In this document: piece after piece, positions 42,372-50,399 of the stretch
Numbering within the stretch: the stretch's first letter is position 1
How the letters are laid out: each line of letters starts with the position of its first letter
Origin: CALGLS01 sp965222105
GTDB taxonomy: Bacteria > Bacteroidota > Bacteroidia > Chitinophagales > Saprospiraceae
Assembly (NCBI GenBank): GCA_965222105.1
Contig: CBDCTQ010000009.1
Location: forward strand, 1-64,000
Direction of reading: 5' to 3'
Length of the DNA stretch: 64,000 nt
The notes under the pieces: generated by a model
The model's database searches: none
The model's input: the letters and a program-made list of their open reading frames with translations, nothing else
Told to the model about the DNA's origin: nothing
Made by a program: the position numbers and the translations under genes

Positions 42372-43784
42372 ATGAGCAAGCGGCAAAACACCTTCCTTCA
42401 AAGCGTCGATCTGATGACCCTATGCCTCTATCTGAGCCTGTTGGGTATCGGGTGGCTGATGGTATATACCGTAGGTTATGACGACAGCCGCACACTCTAC
42501 GAAATGGTTTTTGACCTCGATACCAAAATCGGAAAGCAAACGCTCTGGATCGGTATTTCTCTGTTGGTACTCATCGCCAGTATTTCTATTGAGTGGACCT
42601 TTTGGCGCACCTTTGCCTACCCAATTTACGGGCTGGGGATGCTCAGCCTCGTCCTGGTTCTTCTGGTTGGAACGACCGTAAAAGGGGCCACCTCTTGGTT
42701 CTCCATTGGCGGATTCACCATTCAGCCGGCGGAGTTTGTCAAGTTTGCTACCTGTTTGGCACTGGCTGCTTTTTTGAGTACGTACAGTACCAGCCTGAAA
42801 AACTACAATGCCGTACTGATCTCTTTTGGTTTGATTTTGGCGCCAGCCGTGCTCATATTGTTACAACCCGACGCCGGTTCGGCCCTTATATTTTCATCGT
42901 TTATCATATTGTTATACCGGGAGGGGTTGTCTCAAACCCTGATCGTATTTTCATTGGCCATTGCCGGATTGCTCATTTTGGGATTTATTTTTCCATTTTT
43001 CGCTGTGATGTTGGGGCTGACGTTGTTGATCCTGTTCATCATGTTTCGCAGCCTGATAAAAGAATTGAAGTGGCGATTGTTGTTTTTGGGGCTTGCAGCT
43101 GTATCTGTATTTCTCGGTTGGAAAGGGTATATCGTGTATGTATTGTTGGCCAATGGGTTATTTGTGCTGTTTTTTACTTATCTGATGTGGGGCAACCGGA
43201 AAGGCACGCTGGCGGGCCAGCTTTGGCTGTTGTTTTTGTTGGGAGGCATGGTCGCTGGCGGAGCGAACTATACCTTCAACGACGTGTTGGGAACCCATCA
43301 GCAGGATCGCATCAACGTATGGCTGCGCCCCCATCTCTGCGATCCGCAGGGGTCGTTGTACAATCTCATACAATCCAAAATGGCTATTGGGTCGGGTGGC
43401 TTGCAGGGCAAGGGGTTTCTTCAGGGAGAGATCACCAAGGGAGGGTATGTGCCCGAGCAGGATACCGACTTCATATACTGCACCATCGCTGAAGAGCAAG
43501 GCTTTGTGGGCAGTCTGGGCATCATCGGGCTGTTTTTTTTGCTGATCTCCCGGATCATAGTAATTGCTGAACGCCAAAATTCTGACTTTTCCCGCCAATA
43601 CGCTTATGGGTTGGCGGGGATTCTATTCCTCCACTTTTTCATCAACATCGGTATGACGATGGGGCTGGTACCGGTCATCGGCATTCCATTGCCGTTTATC
43701 AGCTATGGAGGCTCGTCGGTGTTGGCCTTCACCATCATGTTTGGCGTTTTGCTCAAGCTCGACACCAAGCGGTATATTGGTTAA
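42372..43784 (+). CDS. rodA: RodA-like SEDS peptidoglycan glycosyltransferase
   Basis: SEDS-family proteins polymerise lipid II glycan strands during elongation or division. The 470-residue protein has about ten transmembrane helices. It carries the conserved motifs PDAGSALIFSSF (near 165), the AIGSGGLQGKGFLQGEITKGGYVPEQDTDFIY loop with the catalytic-region Asp, and the C-terminal PVIGIPLPFISYGGSS signature. FtsW and RodA are hard to separate by eye; the isolated non-division context favours RodA. It is followed 10 nt downstream by tgt. Confidence 0.93.
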   Translation: MSKRQNTFLQSVDLMTLCLYLSLLGIGWLMVYTVGYDDSRTLYEMVFDLDTKIGKQTLWIGISLLVLIASISIEWTFWRTFAYPIYGLGMLSLVLVLLVGTTVKGATSWFSIGGFTIQPAEFVKFATCLALAAFLSTYSTSLKNYNAVLISFGLILAPAVLILLQPDAGSALIFSSFIILLYREGLSQTLIVFSLAIAGLLILGFIFPFFAVMLGLTLLILFIMFRSLIKELKWRLLFLGLAAVSVFLGWKGYIVYVLLANGLFVLFFTYLMWGNRKGTLAGQLWLLFLLGGMVAGGANYTFNDVLGTHQQDRINVWLRPHLCDPQGSLYNLIQSKMAIGSGGLQGKGFLQGEITKGGYVPEQDTDFIYCTIAEEQGFVGSLGIIGLFFLLISRIIVIAERQNSDFSRQYAYGLAGILFLHFFINIGMTMGLVPVIGIPLPFISYGGSSVLAFTIMFGVLLKLDTKRYIG

Positions 43785-43794
43785 CTACAGTTTA

Positions 43795-44928
43795 TTGATC
43801 AATTTCAAAATACACCATACCGACCCACAATCCAGTGCCAGAACGGGCGTTATCCAAACGGACCATGGCACCATCAATACCCCTATTTTCATGCCGGTGG
43901 GCACGGTCGGCACAGTAAAGGGAGTGCATCAGCACGAGTTGGCCAATGATGTTGCTGCCCAGATTATTTTAGGTAATACCTACCACCTTTATTTACGACC
44001 TGGAATAGACATTTTGCAACAGGCGGGGGGCCTACACCGTTTCATAGGATGGCAGCGGCCCATACTGACCGACAGTGGCGGCTACCAGGTATACTCCCTC
44101 AGCGCACAACGAAAGATCAGGGAAGAGGGGGTGACCTTTCAATCGCACATCGATGGCTCGAAACATTTTTTCAGTCCCGAAAATGTCATGGACATCCAGC
44201 GAACAATCGGCGCCGACATCATCATGGCCTTCGACGAATGTACGCCTTATCCCTGCGAGTATGCTTACGCCAAAAACTCGATGGAAATGACCCACCGGTG
44301 GCTGAGTCGATGCTGTACCCGGTTTGATGAAACGGACCCACTTTACAACTACAGGCAAACGCTGGTGCCCATCGTACAGGGCAGTACCTTCCGCGATCTA
44401 CGCAAACAAAGCGCAGAAACCATTGCCGCCTTCGACCGCCCTGCCAATGCCATTGGCGGACTATCAGTGGGAGAACCCACCGAGGAGATGTACGAAATGA
44501 CCGACCTGGTGTGCCGGATTTTGCCCGTGGAAAAACCGCGATACCTCATGGGCGTAGGAACCCCCGCCAACCTGCTGGAGTGCATCGCTCTGGGCGTGGA
44601 TATGTTCGACTGTGTGTTGCCTTCGCGCAATGCACGCCACGGACTCCTCTACACCGCCGAAGGCATCATCAACATAAAAAACAAAAAATGGGCGGCCGAC
44701 TTCAACCCCATTGATGCCACCAGTACCTACGCCGGCAGCAGGCATCACTCAAAGGCCTACCTCCGCCATCTGATACACAGCAAGGAGCGGCTCGGCGGCC
44801 AAATAGCTACCCTGCACAACCTCAGCTTTTATCTGTGGTTGGTAGCCGAAGCAGCCAACCACATCGAGGAAGGTGATTTTACCAATTGGAAAAACAATAT
44901 GCTCCCGGCCCTGCAAAGACGATTGTAA
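43795..44928 (+). CDS. tgt: tRNA-guanine transglycosylase (Tgt) lacking the usual zinc cysteines
   Basis: Tgt exchanges guanine 34 of GUN anticodons for preQ1, a step in queuosine synthesis. The 377-residue protein has the active-site Asp motif LTDSGGYQVYSL and the catalytic AFDECTPYP segment. It also has GGLSVGEPTEEMYEM, GVGTPANLLE and DCVLPSRNARHG. The zinc-site CxCxxC is replaced by STYAGS, while the His in TLHNL is kept. I believe this Cys-less form is common in Bacteroidota but could not check. The TTG at 43795 (10 nt after rodA) gives MINFKIHHTDPQ, fitting the family; longer frames reaching into rodA are rejected. The next gene starts 1 nt after its stop. Confidence 0.92.
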   Translation: MINFKIHHTDPQSSARTGVIQTDHGTINTPIFMPVGTVGTVKGVHQHELANDVAAQIILGNTYHLYLRPGIDILQQAGGLHRFIGWQRPILTDSGGYQVYSLSAQRKIREEGVTFQSHIDGSKHFFSPENVMDIQRTIGADIIMAFDECTPYPCEYAYAKNSMEMTHRWLSRCCTRFDETDPLYNYRQTLVPIVQGSTFRDLRKQSAETIAAFDRPANAIGGLSVGEPTEEMYEMTDLVCRILPVEKPRYLMGVGTPANLLECIALGVDMFDCVLPSRNARHGLLYTAEGIINIKNKKWAADFNPIDATSTYAGSRHHSKAYLRHLIHSKERLGGQIATLHNLSFYLWLVAEAANHIEEGDFTNWKNNMLPALQRRL

Positions 44929-44929
44929 T

Positions 44930-46018
44930 ATGCTCAACATACTCGACAGATACATCATCAAAAAGTACCTGGCGACTTTTTTCTTTACCGTTCTCATCTT
45001 TTCGCTCATCTCTGTTTTTATCGACCTGAGCGATAAGATCGAAGACTATGTGGAAGAGAACGTTACCCTCCGGGAAATACTATTCGACTATACAGTCAAC
45101 TTCATGCTGTATATCAACGGGCTGCTATTGCCCTTGTATGCTCTCATCGCCGTGGTGTTTTTCACCTCCCGGATGGCCTACAACTCGGAGATCATTTCCA
45201 TCTTCAATGCAGGCGTGAGCTTTCGGCGCTTGTTGCGGCCCTATATGATTGCCGGATTGTGCATCACCGGATTGCACCTGGTCGCCAACCACATACTGAT
45301 ACCCAATGGCAATAAAACCCGGCTCGACTTTGAGCATAAATACATCTGGAAACACAATGACAAAGGCAAAAAACGCGACGTCCACCTCTTCATCGCTCCC
45401 GACACCAAGGTGTACATCAGCCGGTTCAACAAACGGGATTCCACGGCCAATAATTTTCGGATCGAAAAATTCGACAATAACGAACTGACCGGATTCATCA
45501 AAGCCAAAAAGGCCCGGTGGATGGGACCTCCCGGCAACTGGCAACTGGTCGACTACGAAAGGCGCGCCTTCGACGACAAACGGGAATTCATCGAAAATGG
45601 CAAGGGCAGCTCCCTCGACACCACCATCAGCCTGACCCCCGGCGATTTTATCCGCTTTCTCGAACACAAAGACATGATGGTAACCGGCGATCTGCAAAAT
45701 TTTGTCTACATCGAAAAACAACGGGGCGTGGGCAATACCAAAGCCTATGAAGTGGAAATTCACCGCCGCTCGGCAGAGCCCGTCACCATCCTCATCCTGA
45801 CCCTGATCGGCGTGGCGGTAGCAGCCCGAAAGGTACGGGGGGGAATGGGGTTTCACCTGGCTCTGGGCGTAGGCATTGGGTCGGTATTTATCTTTTTGTC
45901 GAAGTTTTCCACCACTTTTTCTACTAATGAGAGCCTTCCGGCGGTTTTAGGAGTATGGTTGCCCAATATTTTCTTTTCTTTGGTGGCGATTTATCTCGTA
46001 TTCCGGGCACAAAAGTAG
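44930..46018 (+). CDS. LptF/LptG family permease (YjgP/YjgQ)
   Basis: The 362-residue protein is a six-transmembrane permease with three N-terminal helices (starting LNILDRYIIKKYLATFFF), a periplasmic beta-jellyroll (about 130-270) and three C-terminal helices. LptF/G form the inner-membrane part of the lipopolysaccharide transporter with LptB. Which of the two paralogues this is cannot be decided. Start ATG at 44930 lies 1 nt after tgt, so coupling is likely. The rodA-tgt-lpt order links envelope and tRNA functions only by co-location. Confidence 0.92.
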   Translation: MLNILDRYIIKKYLATFFFTVLIFSLISVFIDLSDKIEDYVEENVTLREILFDYTVNFMLYINGLLLPLYALIAVVFFTSRMAYNSEIISIFNAGVSFRRLLRPYMIAGLCITGLHLVANHILIPNGNKTRLDFEHKYIWKHNDKGKKRDVHLFIAPDTKVYISRFNKRDSTANNFRIEKFDNNELTGFIKAKKARWMGPPGNWQLVDYERRAFDDKREFIENGKGSSLDTTISLTPGDFIRFLEHKDMMVTGDLQNFVYIEKQRGVGNTKAYEVEIHRRSAEPVTILILTLIGVAVAARKVRGGMGFHLALGVGIGSVFIFLSKFSTTFSTNESLPAVLGVWLPNIFFSLVAIYLVFRAQK

Positions 46019-46182
46019 GGCTACACCGGGTGGGGAGAGCCATCAGATGTCGGGAGCAATATAATTTTCAATTCTTTTTGAAAGTTTGGGAATTTCTGTT
46101 TTTTCATTTATTTACTTGATTATCAGACAATTACATTTTAATTTCGTAAAACACCTTGACAAATAGGGCTTGTTAAAGCCAT

Positions 46183-46240
46183 TTTGTTTAACGAAACACT
46201 TGCAAACTCTTCAACAAAGTAGTATATTTGTTCAACGAAA
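46183..46240 (+). repeat. Direct repeat TTTGTTnAACGAAA flanking a promoter
   Basis: Two copies, TTTGTTTAACGAAA (46183-46196) and TTTGTTCAACGAAA (46227-46240), are exactly 44 nt apart. The second overlaps the end of the -7 box. Each is nearly self-complementary, as expected for a transcription-factor site. Confidence 0.65.
46200..46230 (+). promoter_or_regulatory. Promoter of the ECF sigma gene
   Basis: TTG (46200-46202), a 20-nt spacer, TATATTTG (46223-46230). It is a complete Bacteroidota promoter and gives a long leader of about 160 nt. Confidence 0.7.
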
Positions 46241-46295
46241 TTTAGAGAAAACAACTACTTAAATAAAGCTCAAAAAATAACTTCCTTTTTTTAAT

Positions 46296-46354
46296 CTTTG
46301 AAATAACGTACAAAATACTCATTATCAATCGCTTATTTGCACGTTATTTCAAAG
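46296..46354. repeat. Perfect 14-bp inverted repeat in the sigma-gene leader
   Basis: Arms CTTTGAAATAACGT (46296-46309) and ACGTTATTTCAAAG (46341-46354) with a 31-nt loop lie 44 nt before the sigma ATG. It could be an operator or an RNA hairpin controlling expression. Confidence 0.8.
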
Positions 46355-46397
46355 ACAACGGAATTTATTTTTCGAGCGAGCCTAAAACCCTGCGCTT

Positions 46398-46928
46398 ATG
46401 TCAACCTTAGAATTTCATTCCCGATTTGAACAATTGTCCAATCTGCTTCACTCTTTTGCCTACAACCTAACCAAAAACGTGGAAGATGCCCGCGACCTGT
46501 TCCAGGAAACGGCCTATCGCGCCATTACCAATAAGGAGAAATTCCGGCCGGGAACCAACTTCAAGGCCTGGACTTTTACCATTATGAAAAACATTTTCAT
46601 CAACAATTACCGCAAAAAGGTAAAAGCCAACACCATCACCGACACCACCGACAACCTATATTACATCAACTCCGGTTCCTCAACCATCGCCAACAAAGCC
46701 GAGTCGAACATTATGATGGACGAACTGACCGAGATCATCGACGCCCTCGACGAAAGCATCCGGGTTCCCTTCCTCAAACACTACGAAGGATTCAAATACC
46801 AGGAAATCGCCGACGAACTTCAATTGCCCCTCGGCACCGTCAAAAGCCGGATCTTCTTTGCCAGAAAAGCATTGAAAAACATCATCAACAAGCGCTACGA
46901 TAAAGCTGCGGCGGCCCTGCAAGAGTAA
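46398..46928 (+). CDS. ECF-type RNA polymerase sigma factor
   Basis: The 176-residue protein has sigma region 2 (about 12-75, LLHSFAYNLTKNVEDARDLF and AWTFTIMKNIFINNYRKK) and region 4 (about 112-165, FKYQEIADELQLPLGTVKSR). It resembles the group of short Bacteroidota ECF sigma factors without an adjacent anti-sigma gene; none is seen here. Regulation may instead be through the duplicated boxes and the 14-bp inverted repeat upstream. It converges with the glycosyltransferase gene. Confidence 0.94.
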   Translation: MSTLEFHSRFEQLSNLLHSFAYNLTKNVEDARDLFQETAYRAITNKEKFRPGTNFKAWTFTIMKNIFINNYRKKVKANTITDTTDNLYYINSGSSTIANKAESNIMMDELTEIIDALDESIRVPFLKHYEGFKYQEIADELQLPLGTVKSRIFFARKALKNIINKRYDKAAAALQE

Positions 46929-46960
46929 GTAATATCCTGGCTATTGACCTGCCAAACTTA

Positions 46961-48037
46961 TTATCGGTCCAACAATGAGTCTACGAATAGGCCAAGGCGC
47001 TCCGTTGCGGTAGCGTTTTGGCCTATTTTGATGTGATTGGGTGCCTCCAGCAGGGCCTTTTTCAACTCAAATGTTTCCTGTTGCTGACAGTAAAACCGCC
47101 GCTGCCGGTGCATCAGGTCAGCCAGGTACAGTTGCTCGGTTTGCCCCGGTGTTGGGACCAGGACGGCCTGTTTCCGCAAGGCAACCAAATCCATGATCGT
47201 GGTGTACCCTGATCGGGCAACGACCAGGTCGCAATTGGTCAGAACTTTTGCGAGGACTTCGCTCGTCAGATAATTGAGGATACTTAGGGAGCCCCTGACT
47301 TCCATATCCGGCTTATGGCCAACCACCCCTTTTACCAACGTCGTTTTCAAAGGAAGCTGGGCTATTTGCTGTAAAACCAACTTTTCCAGATGGCTTCGTT
47401 GGGGTTCTGGCCCCGAAAGCACCACTGCTAGATCGCGTTTCAGAGTGGGATCGACCACCGGCACCATGCGCGAAAGCGGCCCCACGTAATCGACATGCTC
47501 CACCGGAGAAGGGTGCGACAAATCACCCGACAACCCCGGTGCTTCTGCAAAATCGGGGATCCAGCAGCGGTCAAACCGATTCAACATTTTTTTATTCCAG
47601 TATGCGATGGCCTTTTCGGCAAATGAAAGAGGAGCTTTGATGTTCAACTGGTGGGTGAGGAGTACATTATAGGTCTGCGGCGAATAACACCCAAACCGGC
47701 TATCGGAGATCACTACATCGACCTTATGGGTTTCGACAATGGCTTGCAGTGCTTTTTGCTCGAGGTGGATGGCCCGTCGGATCTTTGGCATTTGCAACAA
47801 CATGTTGACGGTCATATTTCCGAAAGGGTAGCGCACCCCATAAGCAGGCAGCGGAAAAGCAGGTAGTGTGGGAAACTCTTCCTGCAGAAGCTGTAAGGCC
47901 GCACCATCGGAAGCGATCATCACATTTGCCCCTTTTTCCAACAAGCAGCGAATGATGGGAATGCAGCGCGTGGCGTGGCCCAGTCCCCAATGCAGGGGCG
48001 CAACCAGAACGAGGGGTGTACTATTTGGGTGCTGCAA
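46961..48037 (-). CDS. MurG-like (GT-B) glycosyltransferase
   Basis: The 358-residue protein has the N-terminal APLHWGLGHATRCIPII motif, like UDP-GlcNAc-using MurG/MGDG synthase enzymes. Its C-terminal GT28-type domain has VVLSGPEPQRSHLE, VARSGYTTIMDLVAL and PTPGQTEQLYLADLM (nucleotide-sugar binding). It is cytoplasmic or peripheral at the membrane. Donor and acceptor sugars cannot be assigned. The gene lies opposite to its neighbours. Confidence 0.85.
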   Translation of the reverse strand: MQHPNSTPLVLVAPLHWGLGHATRCIPIIRCLLEKGANVMIASDGAALQLLQEEFPTLPAFPLPAYGVRYPFGNMTVNMLLQMPKIRRAIHLEQKALQAIVETHKVDVVISDSRFGCYSPQTYNVLLTHQLNIKAPLSFAEKAIAYWNKKMLNRFDRCWIPDFAEAPGLSGDLSHPSPVEHVDYVGPLSRMVPVVDPTLKRDLAVVLSGPEPQRSHLEKLVLQQIAQLPLKTTLVKGVVGHKPDMEVRGSLSILNYLTSEVLAKVLTNCDLVVARSGYTTIMDLVALRKQAVLVPTPGQTEQLYLADLMHRQRRFYCQQQETFELKKALLEAPNHIKIGQNATATERLGLFVDSLLDR

Positions 48038-48112
48038 GGATCGATTAATCGGTTAAAAATGCCTAAAGATAAGTTTAAGATGTTGATCTGGATTTGTTTT
48101 CAGAACTAAAAA

Positions 48113-48610
48113 CTACCTATCGGTATTCAAAGTTTTCGCAAGCTGATAGAGGCGAATTATATATATGTCGATAAAACGAAAAGGGTTTACGATATTTTAA
48201 TGGGTGGGGCGTTGGTACGATGGCTATTCTTACGACGGAAAAACATTCTTGTACAATCCATTTTCTTTGTTGAATTTTTTAAGAAACAGCTGCTTCGGCA
48301 ATTTCTGGTTTGCTACCGGCACCCCCACTTTTTTAACGAAGGCCTTACGCGATTACCAAATGTACAGTCGGAGATCGTGAAATACAAAGGACGGCTAGAT
48401 ATGGTGATGGAAACTGAAAACCATCTCTATATTATGGCGTTCAAACTTGATGAACCTGCTAAAAATGCCATTGTCCAGATCAAAGAACGCAAATACACGC
48501 AGTCCTTCTTCAACTCGCCAAATAAAATCCTTCTGGTGGACATCGGTTTTTCCAAAGTAGAACGCATTGTGGAAACTTGGGAGGTGGAAGAAATAGTGAA
48601 AAGTTCGTAA
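48113..48610 (+). pseudogene. Decayed AAA-ATPase/PD-(D/E)XK nuclease gene (DUF1703-type)
   Basis: Three pieces of one protein family lie in order but with big deletions. First (48113-48209) LPIGIQSFRKLIEANYIYVD gives the family N-terminus without a start codon; an in-frame TAA is two codons upstream. Second, one frame shifted (48213-about 48355), WYDGYSYDGKTFLYNPFSL and FWFATGTPTFLTKALRDY follow. Third, back in the first frame (about 48350-48610), QSEIVKYKGRLDMVM begins the nuclease domain and ends with EEIVKSS. The whole ATPase core with Walker motifs is missing, and the nuclease E-x-K is AFK. A 136-codon frame (48200-48610) spans the remnant and should not be called a gene. Confidence 0.85.
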
Positions 48611-48649
48611 GGGCTATAAAACAGAGCTATGAGTCGGTTTTCAAGCCGT

Positions 48650-50050
48650 TTAACCGTTATTTTTAGTTAACAACAACGCCTTTTCAAAAGAAGCAACAGA
48701 GCGCTGAATATCCGCTTGGGTAGTGGCCCAGGAGCAGACGCTGACCCGGATGATCCTGGTGCCGTTCCAGGTGGAAGTGCCTACCCAGCATTCGCGCAAA
48801 GCCTGAATCCTGGCCGCCACTTTTTCGGTACGTTCATCGCTGCTACATCTTACCATTACCTGGTTGAAGACCACTTCGTTGATTACCTCAAATCCGGGAA
48901 TCTTTTTGATCGCATTGGCAAACTGGACGGCGCGCCGGTGCAATCCCGTCACCAATTCGTCAAGTCCTTGCCTGCCTAAGTATTTGAGGGTAGCCCACAA
49001 TTCGATAATCCGCGCTCTTTTCGACATCTCCGGGGTATAGAACATGCCGTCGCGCCCATCACTCAACACGATGTACCCGGCCTTCATATGTAGAGCTGCT
49101 ACCATTGCTTGCTGGTCGTTGCACAACACAATTCCGCTGTCGTAAGGGGTGTTGAGGGTTTTGTGGCCGTCCACTGCCCAGGAGTTGGCTTGCTGGATGC
49201 CGTTGGTTAGATAGCTGAGTTGTTTGGCGGCAGCCGCCCACAATCCAAATGCGCCGTCGATGTGTATCCAGGCACCGGCTTTTTTGCCCATTGCCACCAA
49301 TTGGTCAAAGGGGTCGAAAGCACCGCTGTTGACGTTGCCGGCCTGTAGGATGAGGATCGATTTGTCGTCCAGTGGCGGTAGTTGCGATGGGAGCATTCGG
49401 CCTTGTTCATCCACATCTACCCATTCAATATTGTCTTTTCCAAAACCCAGCAAAGCAACGGTTTTCAGTATGGTAGAATGGGCATGCCGTCCGGCCACGA
49501 CCCTAATCTGTGGGGCACCGAACATCCCCTTTTCGTTGATGTCCCAGCCCTGACGTTGCAACAACCGGTACCGGGCCGCCGCCAGCCCGCAGTAGTTGGC
49601 CATGGAGGTACCACTGACAAAGCCTGCCACTACTTCAGGCGGTAGTTCAAATAGGTCTTTCAACCATTGTTCTACCACCGCTTCGAGTTTAGCGGCAATA
49701 GGGGAGGTGGCCTGCAGGACTGCGTTCTGATCCCAGCATCCGGCCAACTGCTTCGCTGCCAACCCCACGGGCGTGGCACTTCCATTGACCATACCAAAAT
49801 ATCGGCCACCGATGTTGGTGACCGTGGCAGGCGCGCCGTATTGATGCAACATGGCCAATACCTCTCCGGGAGGCGTCGATGGGCCGGGCAGCGGTTCTTC
49901 AAATTGGACCAGTTCGTCCAGTGCTTCCTGGGTGGGGTATACATGTCGGTCGAAGGCAGCATTCAGGTACTCGTAAACGTATTGTTGGGTTTGGTCGAGA
50001 ATTTTCCGGGTTTTTAATTCGTTGAACATGGTCTGTTGCAGATCGTTCAT
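48650..50050 (-). CDS. PLP-dependent group II decarboxylase-like protein
   Basis: The 466-residue protein has the fold-type I layout: substrate/PLP-binding SGTSMANYCGLAAARY near 147-163, GRHAHSTILK with the PLP-stacking His near 192, and HIDGAFGLWAAAA near 269-281 with the PLP-nitrogen Asp. The Schiff-base Lys is in SWAVDGHKTLNTPYD near 304. It is of the aromatic-amino-acid/glutamate decarboxylase type (DDC family); the amine product cannot be predicted. No signal peptide is present. The gene is single, divergent from the CBS-fusion gene across repeats. Confidence 0.88.
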   Translation of the reverse strand: MNDLQQTMFNELKTRKILDQTQQYVYEYLNAAFDRHVYPTQEALDELVQFEEPLPGPSTPPGEVLAMLHQYGAPATVTNIGGRYFGMVNGSATPVGLAAKQLAGCWDQNAVLQATSPIAAKLEAVVEQWLKDLFELPPEVVAGFVSGTSMANYCGLAAARYRLLQRQGWDINEKGMFGAPQIRVVAGRHAHSTILKTVALLGFGKDNIEWVDVDEQGRMLPSQLPPLDDKSILILQAGNVNSGAFDPFDQLVAMGKKAGAWIHIDGAFGLWAAAAKQLSYLTNGIQQANSWAVDGHKTLNTPYDSGIVLCNDQQAMVAALHMKAGYIVLSDGRDGMFYTPEMSKRARIIELWATLKYLGRQGLDELVTGLHRRAVQFANAIKKIPGFEVINEVVFNQVMVRCSSDERTEKVAARIQALRECWVGTSTWNGTRIIRVSVCSWATTQADIQRSVASFEKALLLTKNNG

Positions 50051-50158
50051 TGATGCATGTTTTAGCGGATGATTGAACTAATGGCTTTCTTGTCGCAAAT
50101 ATAAATAATCGAAAGAGGGAAATTATGGAAGGAGGGAGAAAAGATCATCTTTCCAGGG

Positions 50159-50280
50159 TACCAAGGCGGGCGTCGCTATGCGCCGCTAACAATGAGAATG
50201 CCAACATGTTCTGTTTGATTCCTTTTCGTTTTGTTACCAAAGGGGGGGGGGGCGTCGCTATGCGACGCTGATAATAGAAG
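50159..50280. repeat. Pair of hairpin repeat units with an 11-G tract
   Basis: Two similar units (50159-50197 and 50235-50280) read TACCAA, G-rich, CGTCGCTATGCGnCGCT, then A-rich. The second contains a perfect GCGTCGC-TAT-GCGACGC hairpin (50252-50268) and eleven G in a row (50242-50252). The surrounding gap 50051-50399 has no gene. Confidence 0.75.
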
Positions 50281-50399
50281 GGTCGCCACTAGTCATTTAG
50301 GGCTTACGCAAAAAACTGTTCAAAATTTCCTTACATTTCAAATTTATCCCCTACATTTATAGGTCTAAGGAACATTGCAACTCAAAACAACGAAATACC

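Noticed and set aside
43705..43794. N-terminal extension of Tgt into rodA
   Set aside because: The extra residues are an alternative-frame reading of the rodA end and do not fit the family N-terminus.
48200..48610. 136-codon frame as an intact gene
   Set aside because: It mixes two frames of a known family with frame-shifted and deleted parts; it is better explained as a pseudogene.
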